Of a DNA stretch of 18,808 bases, positions 8,750 through 16,890 are shown piece after piece; within the stretch, counting starts at the first letter, position 1; each line of letters starts with the position of its first letter. The notes under the pieces were generated by a model that saw only the letters and a program-made list of their open reading frames with translations, had not been told where the DNA came from and ran no database searches. This DNA is from Verrucomicrobiota bacterium (lineage in GTDB: Bacteria; Verrucomicrobiota; Verrucomicrobiia; Opitutales; Intestinicryptomonadaceae). The position numbers and the translations under genes were made by a program. The stretch is taken from assembly GCA_003343565.1 (NCBI GenBank), contig QALA01000037.1:1-18808 (forward strand), given 5' to 3'.

Positions 8750-9766
8750 ATGGCGAGGCTTAGAACTTTAATTTTTTGCATTTTTTGCCTGTGGTCGCTT
8801 GCGCTTTCGGCGGCCAAATACAGGGTTTCGGTCGACACGTATGTCGGGGGAATCCCGGAGGACAGGTTCTTTTTCGAACTGTCGGAGGGCGAGCTTCAGA
8901 AGAAGGGCTTTGAGGCCAAAATGCTATCCAAACGTTATCGCGCAAAGGGATTCGACCACTCCGGCATGCGGCTGAAGCTTCAGGAGCAGGAGCTGGACAA
9001 GCTTCTTGAATCCGGCGGGCGCGTGAAGCTCAACAACAAGGAGTCGTACGAGGCCGCAAAGCGGCGCCTCGCCGGATTGGAGCGCGCGCTGCGCACGAAC
9101 GAGCGCAGGATAATCGCCATGCAGGAGGCTCTGGTTCCCGCAAAGGAAACGGTAAAGGAGCTTGAGGATTTGATAAAGCTTTACGACAGAAACCGTTCCA
9201 CTTTCGCCGAGAAGTACGAGCGTTATCTCGACAAGCACGACCCCGCCCTCACCGAGGCCGACATAAAGACCAGAAAGGCCGCCCTCTACGCCCGCCGCCG
9301 CGCCGATTGCGACGAATTTAGCGTCGGCTCGTATTGCGACTTCAAGATTTTGAAGTCGACGTCGACCGCCGTGTTGGTGGACCTGAACTACTCCTACTCG
9401 CGCCTCTTTTCCTGGTTTTATTCGGGCGAGAACAGCAACGGCAATATGATAGGCAAGTTTCCCATCTTTGAGACGTTTGAAAAGATGGACGTAAAGAATT
9501 TGACGCTGTTTTTGAATAAGCCGTACTGCTTCCAGTTTTCCCGCCCCGCCCTCGACGGGTCGAAGTCTTTTTCCAAAGCGGCCGACGGCACCATTCTTTC
9601 CGGCATGGCTTCCGGGGCGACGGTGGCGGATTTGAACATTCCCTCCAACAACGACAGCGCCTTGAACGTTCAGGGGCCGCTCTCGGAAATACAGAGCAAG
9701 TTCAAATTTGACGGAGGCAAGACGGTGCGCGCGGTTATAACCGTAAAGAGGATTTCCGACGAATAG
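8750..9766 (+). CDS. Secreted coiled-coil protein of unknown function
   Basis: I do not recognise this 338-residue protein. Residues 1-21 form a signal peptide (MARLRTLIFCIFCLWSLALSA) without a lipobox-like cysteine at the cleavage site. Residues 45-185 are highly charged and mostly helical, with heptad-like leucines in LKLQEQELDKLL and RRLAGLERALRTNERRI, consistent with a coiled coil. From about residue 190 the character changes to a beta-rich domain with aromatic clusters (YSYSRLFSWFY) and Cys187, Cys196 and Cys260, which could form disulfides. Export to the periplasm is inferred. It begins 16 bases after hisS, so it is likely co-transcribed with the HU gene and hisS; the ribosome site is weak. 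A hairpin follows its stop directly. Confidence 0.85.
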   Translation: MARLRTLIFCIFCLWSLALSAAKYRVSVDTYVGGIPEDRFFFELSEGELQKKGFEAKMLSKRYRAKGFDHSGMRLKLQEQELDKLLESGGRVKLNNKESYEAAKRRLAGLERALRTNERRIIAMQEALVPAKETVKELEDLIKLYDRNRSTFAEKYERYLDKHDPALTEADIKTRKAALYARRRADCDEFSVGSYCDFKILKSTSTAVLVDLNYSYSRLFSWFYSGENSNGNMIGKFPIFETFEKMDVKNLTLFLNKPYCFQFSRPALDGSKSFSKAADGTILSGMASGATVADLNIPSNNDSALNVQGPLSEIQSKFKFDGGKTVRAVITVKRISDE

Positions 9767-9803
9767 CCGCGCGGCGTTTTATCGCGCGCATTTAGTATTT
9801 ATT
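9767..9803 (+). terminator. Candidate terminator after the secreted coiled-coil gene
   Basis: Right after the stop codon, GCGCG (9769-9773) can pair with CGCGC (9783-9787) around a nine-base loop, followed by a T/A-rich stretch. The same block recurs at 10245-10281 with its right arm mutated (CGTGC), and a related module is at 9865-9892. Confidence 0.4.
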
Positions 9804-10076
9804 CCTCTTCTCCCCTTTGGGATTATTACGCGCCTGTTGGAGCAAAAAAGATTTTTGGTCCCCTCGCGCGTTTTATCTCGCGCGTTTATTTTGGGAGGTC
9901 GCGGAGCGGGCGCGAAGGGGGGCGGCGGCCTGCGAATGCGGGTATTCGCTTTGTCGCGTCGGGATTGCGGAATTTTTTTAGATTTTTATGCTCGCGCGCT
10001 TGGCGAATTGCGCGGTCGCGCTTGGTGAAGAGGAGGGGTATTCTGCGCGCATTTGCGGTTAGAGTTTTTTATTTGG
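9804..10076. repeat. Long imperfect direct repeat, copy 1
   Basis: Copy 1 of a long repeat, partner 10176-10461. Shared landmarks in the same order include CGCGCCTGTTGGAG, AAAAAAGATTTTTGG, CTGCGAATGCGG, GGATTGCGGAATTTTTTTAG, ATTTTTATGCTCGCGCGC and CGGTTAGAGTTTTTTATTTG. Copies differ by substitutions and small indels, mainly in the GCGC-rich segments. Confidence 0.85.
9865..9892 (+). terminator. Terminator-like hairpin within repeat copy 1
   Basis: CGCGCG (9865-9870) pairs with CGCGCG (9879-9884) around an eight-base loop and is followed by TTTATTTT. It could act as a backup terminator for the HU-hisS operon. In repeat copy 2 the corresponding place is occupied by a block matching 9767-9803 whose stem is broken. 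Confidence 0.4.
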
Positions 10077-10175
10077 GAAATTTGCGGTTGCTTTTTCGAT
10101 TGAAACTGCGCTTTTACAAGCTTTGCTTTTGAAGGGGCGCGGTTGTCGGGTCTGCGGGATTTTTCATGTGTGTGT

Positions 10176-10461
10176 CCTCTTCTTCCTTTTGGGATTTTTT
10201 ATAATTATTGCGCGCCTGTTGGAGTAAAAAAAGATTTTTGGCCTCCGCGCGGCGTTTTATCGTGCATTTAGTATTTATTTTAGTTTGAGAAGTTGCGGCG
10301 CGGGCGCGAAAGAGGGCGGTCTGCGAATGCGGGGATTCGCTTTGCCGCATTGGGATTGCGGAATTTTTTTAGATTTTTATGCTCGCGCGCTTGGCGAATG
10401 CGCGGTCGTGCTTGGTGAAAGGGTATTCTACACACATGTGCGGTTAGAGTTTTTTATTTGG
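10176..10461. repeat. Long imperfect direct repeat, copy 2
   Basis: Copy 2 of the repeat at 9804-10076, same orientation. Internally it contains 10245-10281, whose first 16 bases are identical to 9767-9782, the sequence that lies just before copy 1. The two copies therefore do not share one simple breakpoint, which suggests more than one duplication or deletion event. Confidence 0.85.
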
Positions 10462-10793
10462 CAATGCCGTTTGAAAACGGACGGCGCAAGTTGTTGTGCG
10501 CATCTTGCGGGAGGCTCGGAAAACGAGACTTCCGAGCGGGGGCGGTTCAAGGTGTGCAAGGCGCGCCGCGTTCGCCCATACCGCCCCGCATTTTCCGACC
10601 GGTTTTCTCCGCCTTCGGAATCTCACTTTATCCCTTTGCTTTTAAGAGCCTCGCAGTGCGGCTGTAAACGGAGGCCGCGGCGGTTTGCGCTTCTGCGTGA
10701 GGGGACGAGCCGACTTGCGCTTTTATTTATAAATAAGGGGCGGCGGATTCGGAGCGGATTGCGCTTAAACCTGTGTGGGCGCGTTGGGCGGCG

Positions 10794-10809
10794 GTGTGAC
10801 AGTGTGACA
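10794..10809 (+). promoter_or_regulatory. Tandem GTGTGACA pair upstream of dnaK
   Basis: GTGTGACA occurs twice with no gap, about 160 bases before the dnaK start. An inverted TGTCA follows at 10827-10831, giving TGACA...TGTCA spacing typical of a regulator site or an upstream promoter element. There is no CIRCE inverted repeat and no clear heat-shock sigma promoter. Function is not shown. Confidence 0.3.
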
Positions 10810-10970
10810 TCGCGTTGCGTACTGTGTGTCAAAATGTCGCAAAAATTTTTTCGCGCATATTCTGCGGGCGTCGGCAGAAACGCCGGCTTGTCCGCTGGGG
10901 ACGGCTTTCGGCGGGGATTTAATCGCATCTTTCGGGAACTGGCATGCGAAATGCTTTACAAAAAGGCATT

Positions 10971-12926
10971 ATGAGTAAAATATTAGGAATAGATTTAGGA
11001 ACTACAAACTCCTGTATGGCCGTTATGGAAGGCGGAGAAAGCACCGTCATTCCGAACAGGGAAGGCGGGAGAACGACGCCCTCGATTGTGGCGTTTACAA
11101 AATCGGGCGAGAGACTTGTCGGCCAGGCGGCGAAACGCCAGGCGGTGACGAATCCCGACAACACGATTTTTTCGGCAAAGAGACTTATCGGCAGAAAATT
11201 TTCGGAGGTTCAGGACGTAATAAAGGATCTTCCGTACAAGGTCGTCGAGGGGCCGAACGGCTCCGTCCAGATAGAGTGCAAAGTCGGCGACAAGACGGAG
11301 AGGTTCTCCCCGGAGCAGATTTCCGCGATGATTTTGCAGCAGCTCAAGAGCGACGCAGAGGCGTATCTGGGCGAAAAAATTACCGATGCGGTGATTACCG
11401 TTCCGGCGTATTTTAACGACTCCCAACGCCAGGCAACCAAGGACGCCGGCACGATTGCGGGGCTTAACGTCAAGAGAATCATAAACGAGCCGACCGCGGC
11501 TTCGCTGGCCTACGGGCTGGACAAGAAAAACGACGAAACCATCGCCGTTTACGACCTCGGCGGAGGCACGTACGACATTTCCATACTGGAAATAGGCGAC
11601 GGCGTCTTTGAGGTCAAAGCCACAAACGGCGACACGCAGCTTGGCGGCGACAATTGGGACGCGGCCGTAATCGACTGGCTGGTCGAGGGCTTCAAGAAGG
11701 ACACGGGCATAGACTTGCGCTCCGATCCGATGGCGCTTCAGCGTTTGAAGGAGGAGGCCGAGAAGGCGAAGATTGCGTTGTCGTCGGCCCAGGAGACGGA
11801 CATAAACCTGCCGTTCATCACCGCCGACGCCTCCGGGCCGAAGCATCTGAACGTGAAGCTGACCCGCGCGAAGCTGGAGCAGCTGACGGACAAGCTTGTC
11901 GAGCGCACGGTACCCCCGTTTGACGCGTGCCTGTCCGACGCCGGCTTGAAGCGCGAGGACATCGACGAGCTCGTGCTTGTCGGAGGCATGACACGCATGC
12001 CGAAAGTCGTGGAGACGGCCGACAGGCTGGCCGGCAAGAAGGCCCATCAGGGCGTCAATCCCGACGAGGTTGTCGCGCGCGGAGCGGCCATTCAGGGCGG
12101 CGTTTTGCAGGGCGACGTGCGCGACGTTCTGTTGCTCGACGTCACTCCGCTGACGCTTTCCATAGAGACTGCCGGCGGCGTTTCGACCCCGATGATAGAG
12201 CGCAACACCACCATTCCCAAGAAGGCGAGCCAGATTTTCTCGACCTACGCCGACAACCAGACGGCCGTTGACATCAAGGTCTTGCAGGGCGAGCGTCCGA
12301 TGGCGAAGGACAACAAGCTCATAGGCAACTTCCGCCTCGACGGCATAGCTCCGGCTCCGCGCGGACTTCCGCAAATAGAAGTGACGTTCGACATAGACGC
12401 CAACGGCATACTGAACGTCAGCGCGAAGGACAAGGGCACCGGCAAGGAGCAGAAGATCACCATTACCAACAGTAGCGGCCTGAGCAAAGACGAGGTTGAG
12501 AAGCTGCGCAAGGAGGCCGAACTCCACGCGGCGGAGGACGCGGCCAGCAAGGAGACTGCCGAGGCGCGCAACGAGCTCGACAATGTGATATACAGCGTCG
12601 AAAAGCACGTTTCCGAAGCCGGCGACAAGCTTCCGGCGGACGTAAAGAGCCAGCTTGAGTCCGAAGTCAAATCGGCCAAGGAGGTATTGGCGAAGTCCGA
12701 CAGCTCCAAAGACGACTTCAAGTCCGCCTCCGAAAAGCTCACGAAGGTTTTGGAGGGCAACGCCCAGCATTTCCAGGCCGCCGCGCAGGCTGCCGCGGGA
12801 GCGGCGCAGTCTGCCTCCCAGGCGGGAGCGGAGCGTCCGGCGGATAATCCTTCGGGAGGCTCCTCCGGCAAGGACGGCGCGGTGGACGCCGACTTTGAGG
12901 TGGTCGACGACGACCCCAAAAAGTGA
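10971..12926 (+). CDS. dnaK: Molecular chaperone DnaK (Hsp70)
   Basis: A 651-residue cytoplasmic Hsp70 that binds and releases unfolded proteins in an ATP cycle with DnaJ and GrpE. It opens with KILGIDLGTTNSCMAV (phosphate 1 motif). The nucleotide-binding domain shows NEPTAASLAYGLDKK, VYDLGGGTYDISILEI and LVGGMTRMPKV, the linker is DVLLLDVTP (385-393), and the substrate-binding domain contains AGGVSTPMIERNTTIP. A helical lid and an Ala/Gln/Ser/Gly-rich stretch end in DADFEVVDDDPKK. I chose the ATG at 10971 because MSKILGIDLG matches the family and AAAAGG lies five bases before it; an in-frame ATG at 10944 would add nine residues. dnaJ and grpE are not in the window. groES follows after 168 bases containing hairpins, so dnaK may be its own transcript. 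Control is unclear, with no CIRCE. Confidence 0.98.
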   Translation: MSKILGIDLGTTNSCMAVMEGGESTVIPNREGGRTTPSIVAFTKSGERLVGQAAKRQAVTNPDNTIFSAKRLIGRKFSEVQDVIKDLPYKVVEGPNGSVQIECKVGDKTERFSPEQISAMILQQLKSDAEAYLGEKITDAVITVPAYFNDSQRQATKDAGTIAGLNVKRIINEPTAASLAYGLDKKNDETIAVYDLGGGTYDISILEIGDGVFEVKATNGDTQLGGDNWDAAVIDWLVEGFKKDTGIDLRSDPMALQRLKEEAEKAKIALSSAQETDINLPFITADASGPKHLNVKLTRAKLEQLTDKLVERTVPPFDACLSDAGLKREDIDELVLVGGMTRMPKVVETADRLAGKKAHQGVNPDEVVARGAAIQGGVLQGDVRDVLLLDVTPLTLSIETAGGVSTPMIERNTTIPKKASQIFSTYADNQTAVDIKVLQGERPMAKDNKLIGNFRLDGIAPAPRGLPQIEVTFDIDANGILNVSAKDKGTGKEQKITITNSSGLSKDEVEKLRKEAELHAAEDAASKETAEARNELDNVIYSVEKHVSEAGDKLPADVKSQLESEVKSAKEVLAKSDSSKDDFKSASEKLTKVLEGNAQHFQAAAQAAAGAAQSASQAGAERPADNPSGGSSGKDGAVDADFEVVDDDPKK

Positions 12927-12947
12927 GGCCGTTTCCCAATGCGGGCG

Positions 12948-12970
12948 GGCGGTTCCGCGCCGGAGCCGCC
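12948..12970 (+). terminator. Hairpin between dnaK and groES
   Basis: GGCGGTTCCG (12948-12957) pairs with CGGAGCCGCC (12961-12970) with one G-U pair and a three-base loop, 21 bases after the dnaK stop. It is followed by a T-rich but interrupted stretch. A second inverted repeat, GCCCGAA/TTCGGGC, lies at 12988-13002, ahead of a six-T run at 13013. Together they may end or weaken dnaK transcription before groES. Confidence 0.45.
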
Positions 12971-13046
12971 GCGTTCGCTTTATGTTTGCCCGAATTTCGG
13001 GCGGCGGAAGGATTTTTTCTTCCAATTTTTCCGGCGGGCTGCAATA

Positions 13047-13071
13047 TTGAAAAATTTACTTTTTCTATAAC
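13047..13071 (+). promoter_or_regulatory. Candidate groESL promoter region
   Basis: TTGAAA (13047-13052) and TATAAC (13066-13071) stand 13 bases apart in an AT-rich block just before groES. The spacing is short for a housekeeping promoter, so the boxes may not work as a pair. No CIRCE repeat is present. Confidence 0.25.
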
Positions 13072-13094
13072 ACAAACAATATAAAGGCAAAAAT

Positions 13095-13391
13095 ATGGCA
13101 AAAATGAAAATTCAACCCCTCGGCGACAGAGTGCTGGTCAAGCAGGTCGAGGAAAAGGAGCAAATCAAGGGCGGCATCATAATTCCGGACGCGGCCAAGG
13201 AGAAGTCTCAGGAGGCCGAAGTCGTCGCCATTGGCAGCGGCAAGCTCGACAACGACGGAAAGCGCATTCCCTTTGAAGTCAAGGTAGGCGACAGGGTTCT
13301 CATCTCCAAGTACGGCGGCACGGAAGTGGCGCTCGGCGACGAAAAATTCGTGCTCCTGCGCGAGGACGACATCGTCGCAATCCTCAAATAA
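13095..13391 (+). CDS. groES: Co-chaperonin GroES
   Basis: A 98-residue 10-kDa chaperonin that forms the heptameric lid of GroEL. It shows the family start KIQPLGDRVLVKQVE, the mobile-loop region KEQIKGGIIIPDAAKEKSQE (22-41), GDRVLISKYGGTEV and the end EDDIVAILK. Length is normal. AAAGG lies nine bases before the ATG at 13095; a second in-frame ATG is at 13104. groEL follows after 27 bases, a standard bicistronic operon. Confidence 0.98.
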   Translation: MAKMKIQPLGDRVLVKQVEEKEQIKGGIIIPDAAKEKSQEAEVVAIGSGKLDNDGKRIPFEVKVGDRVLISKYGGTEVALGDEKFVLLREDDIVAILK

Positions 13392-13418
13392 CTTTCGCAA
13401 AGAAAAGGAACAAATACA

Positions 13419-15047
13419 ATGGCTAAGCAAATCATATTTGACGAAACCGCGCGCAAGAAGATTCTCAACGGCGCGACAATTTTGAGCAAAGCCGTCAAGG
13501 CGACGCTCGGCCCCAAGGGCAGAAACGTGGTAATCGACAAGAAGTACGGCGCCCCCCTCATCACTAAGGACGGCGTGACGGTCGCCAAGGAAATAGAGCT
13601 TGAGGACGTCTTTGAAAACATGGGCGCCCAGATGATAAAGGAGGTCGCCAACAAGACTTCCGACAACGCGGGCGACGGCACGACGACTGCCACCGTCTTG
13701 GCGGAGGCAATTTACCGCGAGGGTCTGCGCAACGTTGCCGCCGGCTCCAATCCGATTTTCCTCAAGCGCGGCATAGACAAGGCTGTGGACGCGGCGGTCG
13801 CGGAGCTGAAGAAAAACTCCAAGCCGGTCAAGGACCGCGAGGAAATACGCCAGGTCGCGACGGTTTCGGCCAACTGGGACACCGAAATAGGCGACATCAT
13901 CTCCGAGGCCATGGATAAGGTCGGCAAGGACGGCACAATCACCGTCGAGGAGGCCAAGGGCATTGACACGACTCTCGAAGTCGTCGAGGGCATGCAGTTC
14001 GACAAGGGCTATTTGTCTCCCTACTTCGTCACGAATACCGAGACTATGGAGTGCGTGCTTCAGGACGCATACATTCTCATTCACGAGAAGAAAATCTCCA
14101 ATCTCTCTGAGCTTCTTCCGATTTTGCAGGCTGTCGCCAAGACCGGTAAGCCCCTGCTCGTGATTGCGGAGGACGTCGAGGGCGAGGCTTTGGCGGCGCT
14201 GGTCGTCAACAAGCTGCGCGGAATGCTGAACGTCTGCGCCGTGAAGGCTCCCGGCTTCGGCGACAGGCGCAAGGCCATGCTTGAGGACATCGCGATTCTG
14301 ACGAACGGCCGCTGCATCACCGAGGATTTGGGAATCAAGCTTGAAAACCTCCAGATTGCCGACTTGGGCAAGGCCAAGCGCGTGACGGTCGCCAAGGAAA
14401 ATACGACGATTGTCGAGGGCGCGGGCAAGTCCGCCGACATTCAGGGGCGCGTAAAACAGCTGCGCAAAGCCATCGAGGAGACCACTTCGGACTACGATCG
14501 CGAGAAGCTCCAGGAGCGTCTGGCAAAGCTCGCCGGCGGCGTCGCCGTCATCAACATCGGCGCGGCTACCGAACCCGAAATGAAGGAGAAGAAGGCGCGC
14601 GTCGACGACGCGTTGCACGCGACCCGCGCGGCGGTCGAAGAGGGCATCAGCGCCGGCGGAAGCGTTGCTCTGCTGAGAACCGCTAAGGCCATAGACGCGC
14701 TCAAGCTCGAAGGCGACGAGGAAATCGGCGTCCAGATCGTGCGCCGCGCGATAGAGGCTCCGCTTCGCCAGCTCTGCGCGAACGCGGGCGAGGAGGGCGC
14801 GCTGGTCGTCCAGGAAGTCCTCAAGTCCAAGGGCGCGATGGGCTACAATGTGGCCACCGGCAAGTTTGAGGACCTGCTCAAGGCCGGCGTCGTGGATCCG
14901 ACGAAGGTCACGCGTTCGGCATTGCAGAATGCGGCGAGCGTTGCGGGTCTGTTGCTGACCACGGAGTGCATGATTGCGGACAAACCGGAAGAAAAGGCTC
15001 CGGCGGCTCCGGCAGGCATGGACGGCGGCATGGGCGGCATGATGTAG
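13419..15047 (+). CDS. groEL: Chaperonin GroEL (Hsp60)
   Basis: A 542-residue chaperonin subunit that folds proteins inside a double seven-membered ring capped by GroES. Family blocks are intact: VKATLGPKGRNVVIDK, ITKDGVTVAKEIEL, the ATPase segment NAGDGTTTATVLAEAI, KAPGFGDRRKAMLEDIAILT, AATEPEMKEKKARVDDALHA and NVATGKFEDLLKAGVVDPTK. It ends in the usual Gly-Met tail (GMDGGMGGMM). AAAAGGA lies ten bases before the ATG at 13419. The sequence looks like a single housekeeping copy. A convincing terminator follows at 15077-15110. Confidence 0.99.
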   Translation: MAKQIIFDETARKKILNGATILSKAVKATLGPKGRNVVIDKKYGAPLITKDGVTVAKEIELEDVFENMGAQMIKEVANKTSDNAGDGTTTATVLAEAIYREGLRNVAAGSNPIFLKRGIDKAVDAAVAELKKNSKPVKDREEIRQVATVSANWDTEIGDIISEAMDKVGKDGTITVEEAKGIDTTLEVVEGMQFDKGYLSPYFVTNTETMECVLQDAYILIHEKKISNLSELLPILQAVAKTGKPLLVIAEDVEGEALAALVVNKLRGMLNVCAVKAPGFGDRRKAMLEDIAILTNGRCITEDLGIKLENLQIADLGKAKRVTVAKENTTIVEGAGKSADIQGRVKQLRKAIEETTSDYDREKLQERLAKLAGGVAVINIGAATEPEMKEKKARVDDALHATRAAVEEGISAGGSVALLRTAKAIDALKLEGDEEIGVQIVRRAIEAPLRQLCANAGEEGALVVQEVLKSKGAMGYNVATGKFEDLLKAGVVDPTKVTRSALQNAASVAGLLLTTECMIADKPEEKAPAAPAGMDGGMGGMM

Positions 15048-15076
15048 GCCGGAAATAATTGAACTTGGAAAAAAAC

Positions 15077-15110
15077 AAAGGGACGGTCTGGAGGCCGTTC
15101 CTTTTATTTT
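15077..15110 (+). terminator. Rho-independent terminator after groEL
   Basis: AAAGGGACGG (15077-15086) pairs with CCGTTCCTTT (15095-15104), ten pairs with one G-U, around an eight-base loop, followed by TATTTT. It lies 30 bases after the groEL stop and abuts the duplicated leader of the next gene. Confidence 0.75.
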
Positions 15111-15175
15111 GCGTTAATCTCTTGACTATTCGGGAATGGGGTATTTTTTATTGCCAATTGAAGGAGAAATTCGGT
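15111..15175 (+). promoter_or_regulatory. Promoter/leader of first tandem PEP-CTERM gene
   Basis: GTTAATCTCTTGACTATTCG contains TTGACT (15122-15127), then 14 bases, then TATTTT (15142-15147); at 17 bases the alternative box is TTTTTA. The same layout stands before the second tandem gene (TTGACT 17208-17213, TATTTT 17228-17233). AAGGAG at 15161-15166 is a strong ribosome site nine bases from the ATG and decides the start. Confidence 0.5.
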
Positions 15176-16792
15176 ATGAAGGAATTTGTATCTGTTAGGC
15201 TTTTTTCGGGCGTTTTTGCGGCGTTTGCTTTTGCCGCATCGTCCTATGCCACTGATTGGGTCTTCGACTATTCGAACGAAAGAAACGTTCAGTGGAGCGC
15301 AGCTTTGGGAACTTCCGAGAGCCCCGGATATTGGTACGACAGCGCGAATCCGTCCAATTACATAATGGGTTCCTATTCCGAGACGGACTCCTTTTTGGTG
15401 GGCGACGAATCCGGAGAGAACACTATCTTTATTTATTTGGATTCAGACGTCACAATCGGCTCTCTGACGCTCACCGGAAAAGATTATAACAATTCCGCGC
15501 GCGTACAATCCAGCGGCGATTATACGTATAGCCTGACCGTTTTGGGCGACGTCGTTCGTGCGGAGAGCGCGCAAATGGCCTTCCTTGACAGGCTGAACGT
15601 TTTGACTATAGGCGGGAATTTGCTCCTCGGCCGGAACAATATCCAGATGGGCGACAAGAAAGTAAATATACTCGGCGATATCATCTCCAATTCGCCGACT
15701 GGCGTGCGGGGCAACGTTTACGCGCAGCCGGGAATCACTACGGCTTCAAAGACTTTTGAAGAGGGGCTGGCGGATCCCGACATGATCGTGGGGGGCATAT
15801 TGAGAAATGGCGAGGGGGGAGCGCCTTTGTCGATGTATTCAAAGGCCGATTCGTCGCGCGACACCTACATTCGGGTTGGAGGCGCCAGCGGAAACGTGGA
15901 CATAAAGCGCGAGGCTCCCGGCAGCATTTCCGCCGTGGCAGACACGGTATCCTATTTTATATTCGCCAATTCGCAGGATTACTCAAGTACGGGAAACATG
16001 AGCGAAAACAACAATTATTGGCTTTCGCAGCACGGGAAATTGGCCATAGTGATGAACGGAACGGCCTCGCAGGAATTTACCGGAAACTCGCTTTGCTTTC
16101 AGGGCGGGGTCAAGGTTTTGAGCGGCTCGCTGAAATTGGCGTTCAACCAAAACGGAAACAATTATTCCCACTATCGCGATTCGGGTAGGACAATCTCCGT
16201 GACCTACATGACGCAGGAGGGGGGCTCGACGCGCACGACTTACTCCCACGGGGATCTTGAAATTTCCGGCGGCGAATTTTCCTCTTCCTCAAACGCGGGC
16301 TACGGGGCATTTAGGTTTACGAATATAAAGTATTCTGGCGGGACAATCGCGCTGCGTTTAGACGGAGCGACCTCTATGGACTCGATAGATTTGACGACTT
16401 ATTACGGCAGGGTTGCCGATTCGTCGAGCGGCGAAGAGGTCGTCACATGGGAAACGTTTGCCGGCGGTACGGTGACGCGCATGGAGGGAGCCGGAAAGAT
16501 AACGTTCAACTTTACGGGCGACCTCGTGTGGCTGGTTGACTATGAGTCCGAGGGCAAACAGGGCGTCAAGATAATATCGTGGGACGCCCTGCCGCAAGAG
16601 CTTTCTGCGGACGACTTTACTGCTAACCGCTATTCCTCTTCCGGAGACGACTACATGGCGCAGTTCGCCTTGTACGACGACGGCTTGTACGTCTATTACA
16701 CGGCAGTGCCGGAACCCGCGGAATTGGCGGTGTTGTTCGGCGCGATTGCGCTAGGCGTTGCCGCGTGGCGCAGGCGCAAGGCTGGGCGTTAA
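15176..16792 (+). CDS. PEP-CTERM sorting domain protein (tandem copy 1)
   Basis: A complete 538-residue secreted protein. Residues 1-25 are a signal peptide (MKEFVSVRLFSGVFAAFAFA, then ASSYA) with cleavage before Thr26. The N-terminus has tryptophan/tyrosine-rich GYWYDSANPSNYIMG and DSFLVGDESG, then beta-type segments such as LTIGGNLLLGRNNIQMG and LEISGGEFSSSSNAGYG, resembling autotransporter-associated repeats. VPEP (511-514), a hydrophobic helix (515-530) and WRRRKAGR form a textbook PEP-CTERM tail, read by an exosortase in known systems. No exosortase is in the window. An in-frame ATG at 15059 would add 39 unlike residues across the groEL terminator and is rejected. Cys307 is its only cysteine in the mature part. 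It is nearly the same as the gene at 17262. Biological role is unknown; a surface or matrix protein is inferred. Confidence 0.94.
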   Translation: MKEFVSVRLFSGVFAAFAFAASSYATDWVFDYSNERNVQWSAALGTSESPGYWYDSANPSNYIMGSYSETDSFLVGDESGENTIFIYLDSDVTIGSLTLTGKDYNNSARVQSSGDYTYSLTVLGDVVRAESAQMAFLDRLNVLTIGGNLLLGRNNIQMGDKKVNILGDIISNSPTGVRGNVYAQPGITTASKTFEEGLADPDMIVGGILRNGEGGAPLSMYSKADSSRDTYIRVGGASGNVDIKREAPGSISAVADTVSYFIFANSQDYSSTGNMSENNNYWLSQHGKLAIVMNGTASQEFTGNSLCFQGGVKVLSGSLKLAFNQNGNNYSHYRDSGRTISVTYMTQEGGSTRTTYSHGDLEISGGEFSSSSNAGYGAFRFTNIKYSGGTIALRLDGATSMDSIDLTTYYGRVADSSSGEEVVTWETFAGGTVTRMEGAGKITFNFTGDLVWLVDYESEGKQGVKIISWDALPQELSADDFTANRYSSSGDDYMAQFALYDDGLYVYYTAVPEPAELAVLFGAIALGVAAWRRRKAGR

Positions 16793-16846
16793 AAGCGTCG
16801 AACGAAGAGCGTCGAAAATTGTTGGACGCAAAAGCGTAGAAAATGG

Positions 16847-16890
16847 AAAAGCCCGTCGGCGGTTGTGCCGCTTCGGGCTTTTTGTTTTTT
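16847..16890 (+). terminator. Rho-independent terminator after tandem copy 1
   Basis: AAAAGCCCG (16847-16855) pairs with CGGGCTTTT (16874-16882); an inner GCGG/CCGC stem shortens the loop. It is followed by TGTTTTTT, the strongest terminator in the window, 55 bases after the stop codon. Confidence 0.85.

Larger units (their letters stand above)
9767..10970. other. 1.2-kb non-coding region upstream of dnaK
   Basis: No open frame here resembles a protein; the longest (10285-10974, plus) has no ribosome site and crosses repeats and the dnaK leader. The left part holds two copies of a roughly 280-bp direct repeat separated by about 100 bases. The right part (10462-10970) is GC-rich with a 14-bp palindrome TTATTTATAAATAA at 10723-10736 and a tandem GTGTGACA pair at 10794-10809. 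I see no tRNA, RNase P, SRP or tmRNA signature. An untranslated RNA remains possible. Confidence 0.55.

Noticed and set aside
9767..10461. Insertion sequence or MITE pair
   Set aside because: The copies are in direct orientation and I see no terminal inverted repeats, target-site duplications or transposase.
10285..10974. 229-codon plus-strand frame ending in the dnaK start region
   Set aside because: It crosses repeat copy 2 and the dnaK leader, has no ribosome site and no recognisable protein features.
10995..13025. 676-codon minus-strand open frame opposite dnaK
   Set aside because: It lies wholly antisense to an unmistakable dnaK; long antisense frames are a known effect of GC-rich codon use. 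The same applies to frames opposite groEL and hisS.
13021..13094. Possible CIRCE heat-shock operator before groES
   Set aside because: The TTAGCACTC-N9-GAGTGCTAA inverted repeat is not present there or before dnaK.
15059..15175. Upstream ATG for tandem PEP-CTERM copy 1
   Set aside because: It would place 39 residues across the groEL terminator and promoter and bury the signal peptide; the ATG at 15176 has a strong AAGGAG.
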